Positions 45,407 to 55,900 of a stretch of 64,000 bases of DNA are shown one piece after another. The notes under the pieces are model-generated. The model was not told where the DNA came from and did not search any database. It saw only the letters and a list, made by a program, of their open reading frames with translations. Position 1 is the first letter of the stretch. Each line of letters begins with the position of its first letter. The stretch spans positions 248,001-312,000 of the forward strand of contig JAQISU010000123.1 of NCBI GenBank assembly GCA_029339505.1. The letters are read 5' to 3'. The translations under genes and the position numbers were made by a program. This DNA is from Unio delphinus (Eukaryota > Mollusca > Bivalvia > Unionida > Unionidae).

Positions 45407-46261
45407 CAGAGTGAGGTCCAGTTTGCTCAATTGGTACAGTGTTATGGACTGTTTCTGATAATAATTATAAAAAGTCGAAAACGATGCAGCTTTAGATACA
45501 TATTTGGATTTTAAGATAATATTATTCTTTGGTTCAGTAGTATTTTTAAATTCATTTACCTCAAATATTTTAATTTCTTTGCTTTAGATTTATTTATTAT
45601 TTGGTTGAGATGGAGGCTATCTCTGTGTCTCTGAATAATCTTAAAAACACAATCTTGCTCTGATTTGCTGCAAATATTCAGGATCGAAATAAATTCCCCT
45701 TCACCTACCCACCCCCGCGCAAAAATGGTTAGTCACTAAGATTAAAAAATTTATTTATAATAATTTTAAGTTCATACATGAAGAGACAGACATTCACAAA
45801 TTTATTGAAAATGCTAGTTTTGCGCTAATCATAACCAAGAAAAAAAGAGCACACAAGTCAAAACCGGATGCCTTGAATGTTGAGTTGAACGTTAGCTAAT
45901 GATGGACAATGTTTTGCCGAGCTGAAAAAGTAAATTCCTTAAACGGTTACCAGTAATACATTATTCAAACAGTAACTGGCCAATCGTAGTTGAAACACCT
46001 GTTGTTCAGAATATGAACTGGCGAGGATAATGGCATCCAGCATCAAAGCTTCCAATTTCTAAAAATCTAAGAAATCTTATATTTTTCACTGCCTGATGCA
46101 CATATATTTCACACTTTGCACTAGGTCTAGGTATAAATTACACCTTTATTTATGTTGTCCTGTCCTCCGCCAGTTGATGCAGTACTCAGTACAAATCAAG
46201 TCGATTGTCAGGATGAAACGCAAAGTGGAAAACTTGCGTACAACTAACGTGAATTTGGGAT
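45407..46261. other. Stretch without recognisable gene
   Basis: AT-rich intergenic DNA; nothing recognised. Confidence 0.5.
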
Positions 46262-46505
46262 CCATAGTGGCCGAGTGGTCTAAAGCGCTCATCGTTACGG
46301 GTCACTGCCATCTCACCTCTGTCTGCGTGGGTTCGAGTACTCAGCTAATGTGGGTATCTGAGAAAGCTTGCCGGTAGCTTCTGGTGGATCGGTGGTTCTT
46401 TCCGGGGTTTCCCTGGGTTCTTCCTACACCATTATTACTGGCCGCCATGTATAGCCATCTTGTGCTGGGAAAATATGGCGTTAAACGCTACAACAACAAC
46501 TAACG
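46262..46505 (+). repeat. tRNA-derived SINE, family 2, copy 3
   Basis: A box GTGGCCGAGTGGTCTAAAG, a B-box region with a deletion (GGGTTCGAGTACTC), the body and the TTGTGCTGGGAAAATATGGC tail as in the copies at 9556 and 16122. It ends with (CAA)n. Confidence 0.85.
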
Positions 46506-47875
46506 TGAAAAATACCTAGACGCATAACCTTAAGACGGGTTTCAGATGTTGGCGAATATATGTGTGCATAAAATATGACCACATTTGCCACAATGGCGAC
46601 ATACACGATATCTGCTGAATCCCTTTTTATTCATTACTTTGTGTAATTTACTATTTTCTTACTGTAAATACTGCCACTACAGTCACACCACCAATGTACA
46701 CCACTAGATTTTAATATGAACTATGTTATGACAGGGTTATTAATTAGGTTTTGGCCTGAATTCACTACTAGTCAACCATGGCATCATGGAAACTCACTAA
46801 CACTTTACTCCGTGATGTGTGCTACTAGTAACTGGCTAATTATTTCGGGCTAAGGATATTTCCTACGCACGGAATTCCAACGATCACACAAGTATTCATA
46901 TAAAAAGGGCCTACTTCAAATGTATTACGTTATTCAGTATCATATCATATCATATGGAGTAGCAGATCACAGCTTCTGTGGAACGAAACTTCCGTTCTGT
47001 AAACATTGGATCAGGTATTCTTTTTGGTTGAAAGTACAATTTGTAACTAGAAAGAACGATCGTCATTTCATTAAGGAAAGTTTTATTCATAAGTCTATAA
47101 AAAATATCCCACATTTTTATTATAAATACATATGAAAATGTCAACACGAAGACCCACTCCATGACCTTCTTAAAGTTGTAACCCAGAAAAACCTAATTAA
47201 TATTTCTCTTCTAGAATCATACAAATAAATGCATCATATAAAAGAGAAATATTTACCTTTAAACAATACTGCATCTTAATCCAGGTTTCTAAATTTGCAA
47301 GAAGTTTTACTATGCTTACTTTATCGTCTACTTTCCAGTTTGTCAATTTGCCACTTAGAAAACAAAATTCCCGTGTTTATAGTCTGTTTCTAAATCTTTA
47401 AGTATGTTTTCTCGATAGGCGAGAAACAAGTTAGATCGAATTCATTGTTGTTTCTCCTCAACATAATTGCTTAGTTTTATAAAATGTTGAATTTTCGGTA
47501 ATTGTTTTATAAGATATGTTTAGTTTGCTTAATTTCACTTGCCGTTCAGTGTCATTGTTGCGTTGAATTTTGTAAAACCAGCCATAAACATGATCCAGTT
47601 CCTTGGCCGAAACGCTGAGAGAAAGAATACAAAGTAATGTGTTTCATTTCCATAGCCCGATGCATCTTTTCCAAGCCATGCGCAGCAGTCCAACATATCG
47701 CGAGTCATGAAAAAACAGGGATGCTATCTCGTCTGCCCAATATTAGCATTATTTTGAACAACTTGTTCTGGTGACAATTGGTGCGTTTCAACTGGTAAGC
47801 ATTGCAGTATTGTATTTCCATCAATCGGTCGAATTATGTATGCGCTTTGCGTCAGTATTGGCCATGGAAGCCTTA
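46506..47875. other. Stretch without recognisable gene
   Basis: AT-rich DNA; short frames at 46920-47162 on both strands have no supporting feature. Confidence 0.5.
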
Positions 47876-47877
47876 GG

Positions 47878-48130
47878 TGCGCAGAAATGTTCGACAGTCG
47901 AATTACGAGTCCTGCTTTCTTAGCTATATCGCAGAAATGCTCGACAGTTGAATTACGAGTCCTGCTTTTTTAGCTATATCGCATAAATGTTCGACAGTCG
48001 AATTACGAGTCCTGCTTTCTTAGCTATATCGCAGAAATGTTCGACAGTCGAATTACGAGTCCTGCTTTCTTAGCTATATCGCAGAAATGTTCGACAGTCG
48101 AATTACGAGTCCTGCTTTCTTAGCTATATT
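47878..48130. repeat. Minisatellite, five copies of a 58-bp-class unit with internal palindrome
   Basis: Five tandem units, each containing GCAGAAATGTTCGACAGTCG and AATTACGAGTCCTGCTTTCT followed by TAGCTATATC. Each holds the near-perfect palindrome TTCGACAGTCGAA. Units differ by one or two bases, so the array is young. Confidence 0.9.
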
Positions 48131-50585
48131 TAATTCTTTGCATGAAAGGCTCACACGATGTTTTTTTTTAAAATATATATTTCTTTTCTCCTCACGTGTA
48201 GTTCTATATAAAACAAAAGAACATGTAAATGTATGCAAGAAAGAAAGAATTAGTTTCAGGATCTCGATTTTTTTAGATAATTGCTGTGAGTAAAACTGCT
48301 ACGAAACAACAATTTAACTTTTTTCAACATGGATGCTGGAATAATTCTTATTATGTCAAATAAAGGATTAAATTCCTTACATTCTAATCTTTTGATAATG
48401 AATTAAATCTGTCGTGATAGATATGTGTTTGATCGACGTCTTGCTTTATTATAATCTAATTATTGATTTTCAGTGGCCACCTAGTACAGTTTAGCAATTG
48501 TGCTGAGAGTACTTTGTGCTGAAGCGAGATTTTCCGAAATAGTCACGTATTCGTTTGTGCAATCGAAACGAAAATGTTTATCCAGCGCCTTTGGGTACAC
48601 CATTTGCTATGGATATAGCACTTTCATCAATTTCGATCATTCATTTGTGCCCTAAGATCTGAGCATAATAAGAGGTATTATTGTGTGTCCAGTGTTATGA
48701 CTATGGTCATTAATTTGAGTTACAGAAAAGGAGCAAAACCTTCAAGTTTTTTAAAAAAAAGTTTTAACAAACAATTTAATTATGAAAGTACTAAATAAAA
48801 AGTGTGAGAGGAACTTCCAGTATAATGAAATGAATCAAAATTAGAACTTATAAAAGTCTTTGAAAGTCCTAAATGAATGAAAAGCCCCTTGTAATTCAAT
48901 ACTGGGAATGTACCGTGACATCATAAAGATGGCTTCGTCCAGATTTCTTTCGAATAATTTATAATTTTAAGTTCCAGAATAATATTATCCAAACAATGCG
49001 CACTTTCTATCACCACTGAACAGTCCAAACAAATGGTTTAACTCTAACAAAATGTAACTGCAACATAATACACGTCTGCAGACTTTCGTCAGGAACATAC
49101 AAAGTGCAGACTTTATACATACAGAAATCGGAATGAAACGGAATGCTTAATTTTCACGTTATATATACCGTATGTTTCGATTGTAGTTCGCAATAGATTC
49201 CATGTGAAAACATACGCTATTGATTCACGACAAACTAAGTATATTTACATGACCTCGCGCAACCAACTGGAATCCGCATAATTCTGGAAACATCGACTTC
49301 CATCAGTCACTGAGAAAACACGCCATATGCACCATTTTTAGTGTATTATTATGATTGTTTATATTAATTTTCAAAACTTAAGGAAATATGTATTTGTGGA
49401 TCCTATGTAATTTGTGTTTATGACATAGTCAAATTACACAAACAATTTATAACACAAATATTCACTACAGTTTAACACATTAATAAATATTACAAAAATT
49501 AAATAAAATAAAATCATATACCAGAAGTTACCGAATATACAATTATGCGTAAAACATTCCTTTCATTTGGGCTGAAATTTATTTCTTCAAATTATTTGAT
49601 TCAAGTTATTGGTCTCCTCTGGAAATAAAAGTGCTCCAAATTAACATTATTGGAAATAGAAACTTGGATTCATACTGTGATTCAAGTAAGCATATTTCTT
49701 GGGTTGCATCATTGTGATGCAACAAACAATTGGTGTCACTTCACCACGACACGGGCAACCACAGGCACATCAACACTTCCATCGTAGGATTTATTCTAGA
49801 ATTTCACCAGCGTTTATTCAGACATTTAAATATTATGACTTGTGTTCGAAATTCTAGGATTATATTGTATTTATTTCGCAATACCGCAAGTTCGTTTTAC
49901 ACATTGTATTCAAAGAAAATAAATTAATTGTTCAATTTTTTTTACAAGCTTTGTTGGTTATCACTCTTTTTTATTACTTATTTTAAGAACATAGGTTTAT
50001 ATTAATATTGCTTCGTTACGCATAGATTATGTATCAGCGTATTCTAGGGTAACGATCCCCGTTTCACGCATATATTCATTTACAAGCGGTACAAAACCAC
50101 CATCGATGTTGGCATGCATTCCCACGGAAACAACATCTCGTTGGTAAATTCCGCAAAATTGTCATCGCGTTGTTGTACAGGATCCAGCACGTACATATAA
50201 CGATAAATCTTAGAGACGAATGAAAACTATGGTTAAGAACTCGACTGGATTAACACTGAATCATTCCAGCTCATTTTCACATCCAGCAACCAAGACAATG
50301 ATATTGTAATATATGAAAAAATTGCCCCTCCCCCCCTATTTTTATATAAAAAACAACAGGGTCGTACAACAGAACCAGAATCAGAACGAGCAAGAGATAA
50401 AGTTGAAGTGATTGATAGATTTACCAACGAAGCTACATTCTAATAACAGGAATTAAAGACCCGAATCAATTATCTGCAGTCGTCGTCACAAGTTTTAATA
50501 GACGAAAAGAATTTTAAAAACCTGAATATTTTAAAAAGCCTGTTGATCGAGAAACCTGGTAGTAGTAATATGGGGCACTCTAGCG
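48131..50585. other. Stretch without recognisable gene
   Basis: AT-rich. Near 50290-50560 the plus strand has a stretch that reads as a charged protein fragment (ERARDKVEVIDRFTNEATF) with flanking stops. It may be a remnant of a further element, but I cannot assign it. The rest shows nothing. Confidence 0.4.
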
Positions 50586-50830
50586 TCAAGGGAAAATCCA
50601 GTCAAAAACAGCTTGGGCTAATCTAGCGTCAAGGGGAATTTAACATGGTGGGCCTATCTAGCGTCAAGGGGAATTTAACATGGGAACTATTTGGGCCTAT
50701 CTAGCGTCAAGGGAAATTGAACATGGTGGGCCTATCTAGCGTCAAGGGGAATTGAACATGGTGGGCCTATCTAGCGTCAAGGGGAATTGAACATGGGAAC
50801 TATTTGGGCCTATTTAGCCTCAAGGGACAT
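50585..50830. repeat. Minisatellite, about 35-bp unit, next to element B
   Basis: Six to seven units around TATCTAGCGTCAAGGGGAAT and GAACATGGTGGGCC, two with an extra GGAACTATTTG insertion. The array lies directly before the first lineage-B signals and might belong to the left TIR of that element; the other end is outside the window, so this cannot be tested here. Confidence 0.85.
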
Positions 50831-50910
50831 GGAACATGGGGAATATGATTTGTATGGGTATAGAGAAACTGTCTAGGGACAAGGGAAAAAAAGGGTGGCA
50901 ATGAAAGCTA

Positions 50911-50949
50911 CTATCTTTTCGAGACTTATGAGTGGCCCTGAAAAGGGCC
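50911..50949 (-). terminator. Histone-type 3' end (stem-loop plus purine-rich element), minus strand
   Basis: On the minus strand GGCCCTTTTCAGGGCC (50934-50949) forms a 6-bp stem with a 4-nt loop. It agrees with the histone mRNA stem-loop pattern, is followed by ACTCA (typical cleavage site) and, 14 nt on, by CGAAAAGATAG (50911-50921), like the U7-binding histone downstream element. It lies 27 nt after the stop codon of the gene at 50977-51210. Confidence 0.85.
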
Positions 50950-50976
50950 GTTATGTGTAATGTTAACGTTGTCTTG

Positions 50977-51210
50977 TTAACACAGAGGACATCTCACAGA
51001 TCTTCTTCTCTTCCTTAAACTTCTCCTTACTGTGGGTCCATAGAAGAGAACTCTCTTCAAGCAACCTTGTCTTTCCACATAGACTCTTCTCTTCCAATAG
51101 GCTGTCTCCGTCCTATGAATGACACTCCATGATGATCTGACATACATGGGTATGTCAGTCCTAAACAGCATACTTGACACAAGGGTTGACGATTCAACAT
51201 TAGTCCACAT
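50977..51210 (-). CDS. Small Arg-rich protein with histone-type mRNA end
   Basis: A 77-aa open frame, ATG at 51210, with a TATA box (TATAAATA) at 51253-51260 on the minus strand, 43 bp upstream. The protein has an uncharged N-terminal half (MWTNVESSTLVSSMLFRTD) and a strongly basic C-terminal half with RRSLRKRRRSVRCPLC at the end. It is not a core histone. A basic, Cys-containing tail would fit a DNA-condensing core protein. The transcript has no AATAAA nearby but ends in a histone-type stem-loop. It is divergent from the gene at 51429 with a 218-bp shared promoter, exactly like paired histone genes. Function is inferred from composition only. Confidence 0.6.
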   Translation of the reverse strand: MWTNVESSTLVSSMLFRTDIPMYVRSSWSVIHRTETAYWKRRVYVERQGCLKRVLFYGPTVRRSLRKRRRSVRCPLC

Positions 51211-51428
51211 CTTCTGATGAGAACAGGTGAATCGAATGCCGTGTACTGCGGTTATTTATAGGGGAAGAGCGGATTGAAACGGATTGAGTGTATCCACCAA
51301 TCCAAACGTGCGCTACAAAAGTCAGACACAGCCATCCAATCGGAAGAGAGCAGTCTGTGACGTCACCTTTTCTATATAGAGGTACTAGCGCCTGTGCGCA
51401 GTCAATCGATTCAAGAGAGTTGTCAATC
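51211..51428. promoter_or_regulatory. Compact bidirectional promoter
   Basis: 218 bp between two divergent ATGs. TATA boxes face both ways: TATAAATA at 51253-51260 (minus) and TATATA at 51373-51378 (plus). Between them are CCAAT boxes (51297-51301, 51336-51340), a perfect CRE palindrome TGACGTCA (51358-51365) and a duplicated CGGATTGA segment (51269-51287). The combination resembles promoters of divergent histone gene pairs. Confidence 0.75.
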
Positions 51429-52067
51429 ATGGCGGACCCTAAGAAGACAATGAATTGGAGTGAGACAGGAGTAGAGACAGCAAGTCATGGACCAACAGTG
51501 ACTACTAAAGTCATGACAAATCTACATCCAGAAGAAGTTGATTTTAACTGGGATATTGTGGATTTTTTAACATCGCAAGAATTTATTCCGGAACCTTCGT
51601 TGCCTTCTGTATCTTCTTATGGACACGTCGATGATTTTAAGCAGAGACAAAAAGAAGCATTGGAGCGATTTTTACAACAACAGAAAGTAGAAGAACAAGC
51701 TTTTCTTATGCAACAGCAGGAAGAAGAAGAAGCAAGAAGAAAACACCAGGAAGAAACAGTAGCAGCAACGGAGAAGAATGAAGACCAAGGACAGAAAGAA
51801 AATAGTGAAAATCAAACGGTTACGACGGTACTTTTAGATATTTTAGCTGAGTTAAAGAGTCTGAAACAAATGTATCAGACTTCTTTATCACGACCGAAGA
51901 GAAAAAGACCTTCTCGAGCGAAACAACCCGATCTCTCTGTGACTACGTCTACCTTACCACCGTTAGTGATTTCTACCAAATCATTGACAGGAACCACCAG
52001 TCCCGAAGTAGGCCTTGGCCGTGGCAAAGGCTTAAGACAGCTCAAGAGGATTTCATCCCGTTTCTGA
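51429..52067 (+). CDS. Coiled-coil protein with basic tail and histone-type mRNA end
   Basis: 212 aa from ATG 51429, chosen because the TATA box at 51373 would place the transcript start near 51405, after the in-frame upstream leucine/valine codons. Residues 1-60 are acidic. Residues about 65-130 form a Gln/Glu-rich coiled coil (LERFLQQQKVEEQAFLMQQQ and a Glu/Arg-rich continuation). A second helix follows (VLLDILAELKSLKQMYQTS), then a basic NLS-like block (RPKRKRPSRAK), and the end is GLGRGKGLRQLKRISSRF. It resembles a dimeric DNA- or RNA-binding adaptor, but I recognise no family. The transcript ends with a histone-type stem-loop 33 nt after the stop. Its divergent partner at 50977 has the same kind of end. 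Confidence 0.65.
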   Translation: MADPKKTMNWSETGVETASHGPTVTTKVMTNLHPEEVDFNWDIVDFLTSQEFIPEPSLPSVSSYGHVDDFKQRQKEALERFLQQQKVEEQAFLMQQQEEEEARRKHQEETVAATEKNEDQGQKENSENQTVTTVLLDILAELKSLKQMYQTSLSRPKRKRPSRAKQPDLSVTTSTLPPLVISTKSLTGTTSPEVGLGRGKGLRQLKRISSRF

Positions 52068-52100
52068 GTTTGTTTTGTTTTAAATACACAAAACACCAAC

Positions 52101-52140
52101 GGTCCTTTTCAGGACCACTCCAATTATTTCGAAAAGAAAT
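52101..52140 (+). terminator. Histone-type 3' end (stem-loop plus purine-rich element), plus strand
   Basis: GGTCCTTTTCAGGACC (52101-52116) has a 6-bp stem and the TTTC loop of the histone stem-loop. It is preceded by CCAAC, followed by ACTCCA, and then 13 nt later by CGAAAAGAAAT, a purine-rich element in the position of the U7-binding site. No AATAAA precedes it. Confidence 0.87.
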
Positions 52141-52289
52141 ACTATGTCAATTGCCTATTTCAATGAAAACTCAAAAGTCCTTTATGTTTTTAAAAACCCA
52201 TGATGTACGTGTGAGTGAATGAATGTGTGAGTGTAGGTAATTATACTATCAAATCAAAACCAAGAGACACTTACGTTTTTTCTCTTTAG

Positions 52290-52295
52290 TTTATT
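52290..52295 (-). terminator. Poly(A) signal for the zinc-knuckle gene
   Basis: AATAAA on the minus strand 82 nt after the stop codon at 52378. It shows that this neighbouring gene uses an ordinary polyadenylated end, unlike the divergent pair to its left. Confidence 0.6.
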
Positions 52296-52377
52296 CTAGT
52301 ACAAACGTCACAATTCAATATCACAACATAACATAACACAAGACCACTTTAAAAAAGTTCATAGGTTTTCTTCTGTT

Positions 52378-52860
52378 TCACTCTTTCTGTTTTTTCATTT
52401 TCTTTACTGTCACAGCTTTTTTTTCTTCCTCTTCACTTTCGTTTCGTCTTCTTTTCTTGTTTTTGTGAACGTGACGGGGTTCTTCCTTGGAGGAGGGTAC
52501 CTCTTTCTCCTCCTGTTCAGAATTTCTTTCCTCCTCCTCCTCCTCTTCCTCCGCCTCCTCCTCCTCCTCCTGCTCCTGTTGTTTCTTAGGGCAGTTTGGA
52601 GACCAATGTCCTTTCTCTTTACAATAATAACAGGTATCTTGACTTTTGTCTCTATTGTAGCCTTTTTTATTTTTGTTACGATCTGAACATTCTGTAGCCC
52701 AATGTCCTTTCTTCTTACAGATATAGCAAGTATCTTGACTTTTATCTCGATAGGAGGGAGAGTAGGCTGTCGGCTGGTCTGACGAAAACTTTCGTATGAC
52801 CCCACGTAAAGCTCTAATGAGAAGTTCCACTTGTGTAGGTTCTTCCATCGTTCTGGTCAA
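52378..52860 (-). CDS. CCHC zinc-knuckle protein with long acidic tract
   Basis: 160 aa, ATG at 52860. Residues 1-40 hold a short helix (VELLIRALRGVIRKF). Two retroviral-type CCHC knuckles follow (CYICKKKGHWATEC, CYYCKEKGHWSPNC) at about residues 45-58 and 76-89, then a Glu-rich tract of about 30 residues and a basic C-terminus with NLS-like blocks (KNKKRRR, KKMKKQKE). CCHC knuckles bind single-stranded nucleic acids, as in Gag nucleocapsid and CNBP proteins. The gene is divergent from PolB and shares one TATA tract with it, so the two may be expressed together early. Possible role: single-strand binding or replication accessory; inferred. Confidence 0.7.
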   Translation of the reverse strand: MTRTMEEPTQVELLIRALRGVIRKFSSDQPTAYSPSYRDKSQDTCYICKKKGHWATECSDRNKNKKGYNRDKSQDTCYYCKEKGHWSPNCPKKQQEQEEEEEAEEEEEEEERNSEQEEKEVPSSKEEPRHVHKNKKRRRNESEEEEKKAVTVKKMKKQKE

Positions 52861-52902
52861 TGTGAGAGTGAAAGGAATACTGAACCGTTAGACACTAACC
52901 CT

Positions 52903-52916
52903 TTATATATATATAT
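52903..52916. promoter_or_regulatory. Shared TATA tract between the zinc-knuckle gene and PolB
   Basis: TATATATATATA preceded by CCCTT lies 43 bp from the minus ATG (52860) and 72 bp from the plus ATG (52988). Because the tract is self-complementary it can serve both directions. Confidence 0.6.
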
Positions 52917-52987
52917 GCACGGATCGAACATGAATATATAGGGGTTATGGTCTTTAAAAGGTAGTCATTTGACTTTTTACAGACAAG

Positions 52988-55900
52988 ATGAAAAGGCCAC
53001 ATCATGCTGTGGAGAAAGGAAAAGATAGTAAGAGACAGAAACGTAATGTATCGCCTAGCACAGTAGCTGAAGTCTTGGCTCAAATTCATGCCAGTGATTT
53101 TGAAGATGACATGAGTGAGCCCGAATCCACACCCAGACAATCCACGTCCAAGCAAAGTGCACTACCCTTAGTAAACCCTGAAAATTACTATCACATTCGA
53201 GAGACAGAAAAGCGTTCCTCTCGAAAATTTAGAACAACGGCTTACACGTATGCCGTAAAGTTTAAAGATTTCAAGGCCAATGTACCTTTGGAGAATACAG
53301 AAGGGTTCATTACTGAGGTGTGGGATTCTGTGTTAACTGCACTGAAACAGCAATGTCAAGCCAAAGAAGACGATCGCTTGAGACTTTCTATTCATCACGA
53401 TAATTTGAAGTCTCCCGTTTGGATCGAGTTTACTAGCCCATCAGAATTAACACCTTCCAAAGTCATCGACAAAATTCAACATGTGCAACAATCCAACGAC
53501 AAGTTTCACATTGACGATGGAAAAGCCACACTGTTTATGACCCACGTGTCTCTTCCCCAGGGGACAGGACGCAAAAAAGTATTATTGGTCGACAACCTTC
53601 GCAACACCAAACTAAGCCTCGTCCGAATTAACAATCCTCAAGACCAGATGTGTTTAGCCCGTGCTGTCGTCGTGGGACGAACGTATGCCAACAAGAACGA
53701 CACGGCAGAATGGAAAAGAGCCTGGAAAACTATTCAACAATCGGACCGAGCCAAACAAAGAAGTGAAGCAGAACTCCTGTTACAGCAAGCGGGGATATCC
53801 AAAGACACTCCTTGTGGTATTCCAGAAATGCAAAAGTTGCAAGACGTCTTGGCTCCACGTTGCACCTTGAAAGTACACCCTCAAGAAGTGCGTGGACCTC
53901 TTTTGTTTCGAGGCCACGATTTCAAAGACCGAAAATACATTCACGTCTATCATCACGATGGTCATTTTGATACCATTACCAGTATCACTGGATTCCTGGG
54001 ATACAGTTACTACTGTGAAAAATGTGACTATGGTTATAACAATCGAGAACAACACAAGCATTGTGGATCAAAATGTGAGGGATGTTTGGCCTCACAACCT
54101 TGTCTGGACCAAGGACAAGAAAGAGTTCATTGTCCTGTGTGTCAGCGCACTTTTGTCAGTCCTACCTGTTACCAACAACATTTGAAGATGCAAGGTTCAC
54201 AGCAGAAAAGTGCTTGTCAACTGCTGAGATTGTGCCCTACTTGTGGACAAGGCATACGTACTAGTAATGCCAAGTTTCACGTTTGTCGAGGGAAGAAACG
54301 ATGTCACATTTGTCGCCAAATCGTGGACTTGGAGCACGAATGCTTCATTCAAAAATATCAACCCCAACCAAAAGATACCCAGAAGAAAGGGAATTTTATC
54401 TTTTTTGATTTCGAATGCATGCAAGAAACTGGTATTCACATTCCTAATTTCTGCGTAGCTCACCGTGCGTGCGAGCAGTGCATCCAAGAACCTATCTTTA
54501 GTCATTGCCCTTACTGCAGCAAGATTCCTGGAGGACGTGAAAAAATCTTTCGAGGGTCAAACACGCTAGCCGATTTTGCCCAATGGATCCTAAACCCCAT
54601 CGACGAAACGTGGAGTCCAGAAGATATCGAACGTTACGGCAATTGTCATTGCCATGCCACGGTCATGGCTCACAATTTCTCGGGATACGATGGGCAATTT
54701 CTGCTTAGATACTATGCGGAACAAAGTACCGAACGGCCTCAAGTGACTTTGAACGGAGTCAAAATCATTTCTATGCAAGTAGGACAAGTACAGTTTAAAG
54801 ATTCGATGTGTTACTTGGCCATGCCATTAAGTCGCATGCCTAAAACGTTTGGAATGACAGAAATGGCTAAAGGTTATTTTCCACACTTTTTTAATACCAA
54901 TGCCAATCAACATACCGTTCTACCCCATTTGCCTGAGGCTGACGACTACGACCCCGACAACATGCGCACCGAACAACGAGAAGCTTTCTATGCTTGGTAC
55001 CAGACTCACGCCTCGGACCCCTTTGACTTTCAAGAAGAAATGTTAAAGTACTGTCGATCTGACGTGGACATTTTACGACGTTGCTGTGGAAAATTTCGAG
55101 AATTGTTCATGGAATACGGAGGGATCGATCCTTTGAAAGAAGCTTGTACCATCGCCAAAGCGTGTTCTTTAGTGTACCGAAAACGCTTTATGCCTGAAAA
55201 TACTCTAGCGGTCATCAGTCCTCAAACGACAAATTTTGTCAAACGTCAATACTCGGTCAAAGCCCTACGCTGGCTCCATTACTTGTGCGACAAGGAAGAC
55301 AAATGGATCCAACACGCTCGCAACGGAGGAGGCGAAAAGACCATCGGAACGTATTCGGTAGATGGTTGGGACTTAGAAAACCCTCAGATTGTGTACGAGT
55401 TTAACGGATGTTTATTTCACGGATGTCCCCTATGCTACCCTCAACGAGACACCAAAAATCAGTTTTTACAACGAACCATGGAAGACTTGTACCAGACTAC
55501 GTGTCAGCGACGTTTGAAGTTAGAACAGCAAGGATACCAGGTGGTGGAAATGTGGGAACACGAGTACGATCAGCGTTTGAAAACCGATCCCGAGTTTAAA
55601 CGCATCGTAGAAAGTTACAAGTGGGTGGACCCCCTGAACCCTCGGGATAGTTTGTACGGAGGACGAACGAATGCTACCTGTTTACTGTACCAAGCGGACG
55701 AGGAGAAGGGAGAAGAAATCAAATACTTGGACGTGTGTTCGTTGTATCCTTACGTGTGCAAATATTGTCACTTTCCCGTAGGGCATCCAGAATTGATGAC
55801 AGAACACATTGATTTGGACCACATTCGACAGTACGAAGGATTGATCAAGTGTAAAGTCTTACCACCCACAGACTTGTACCATCCCGTTTTACCTCACCAT

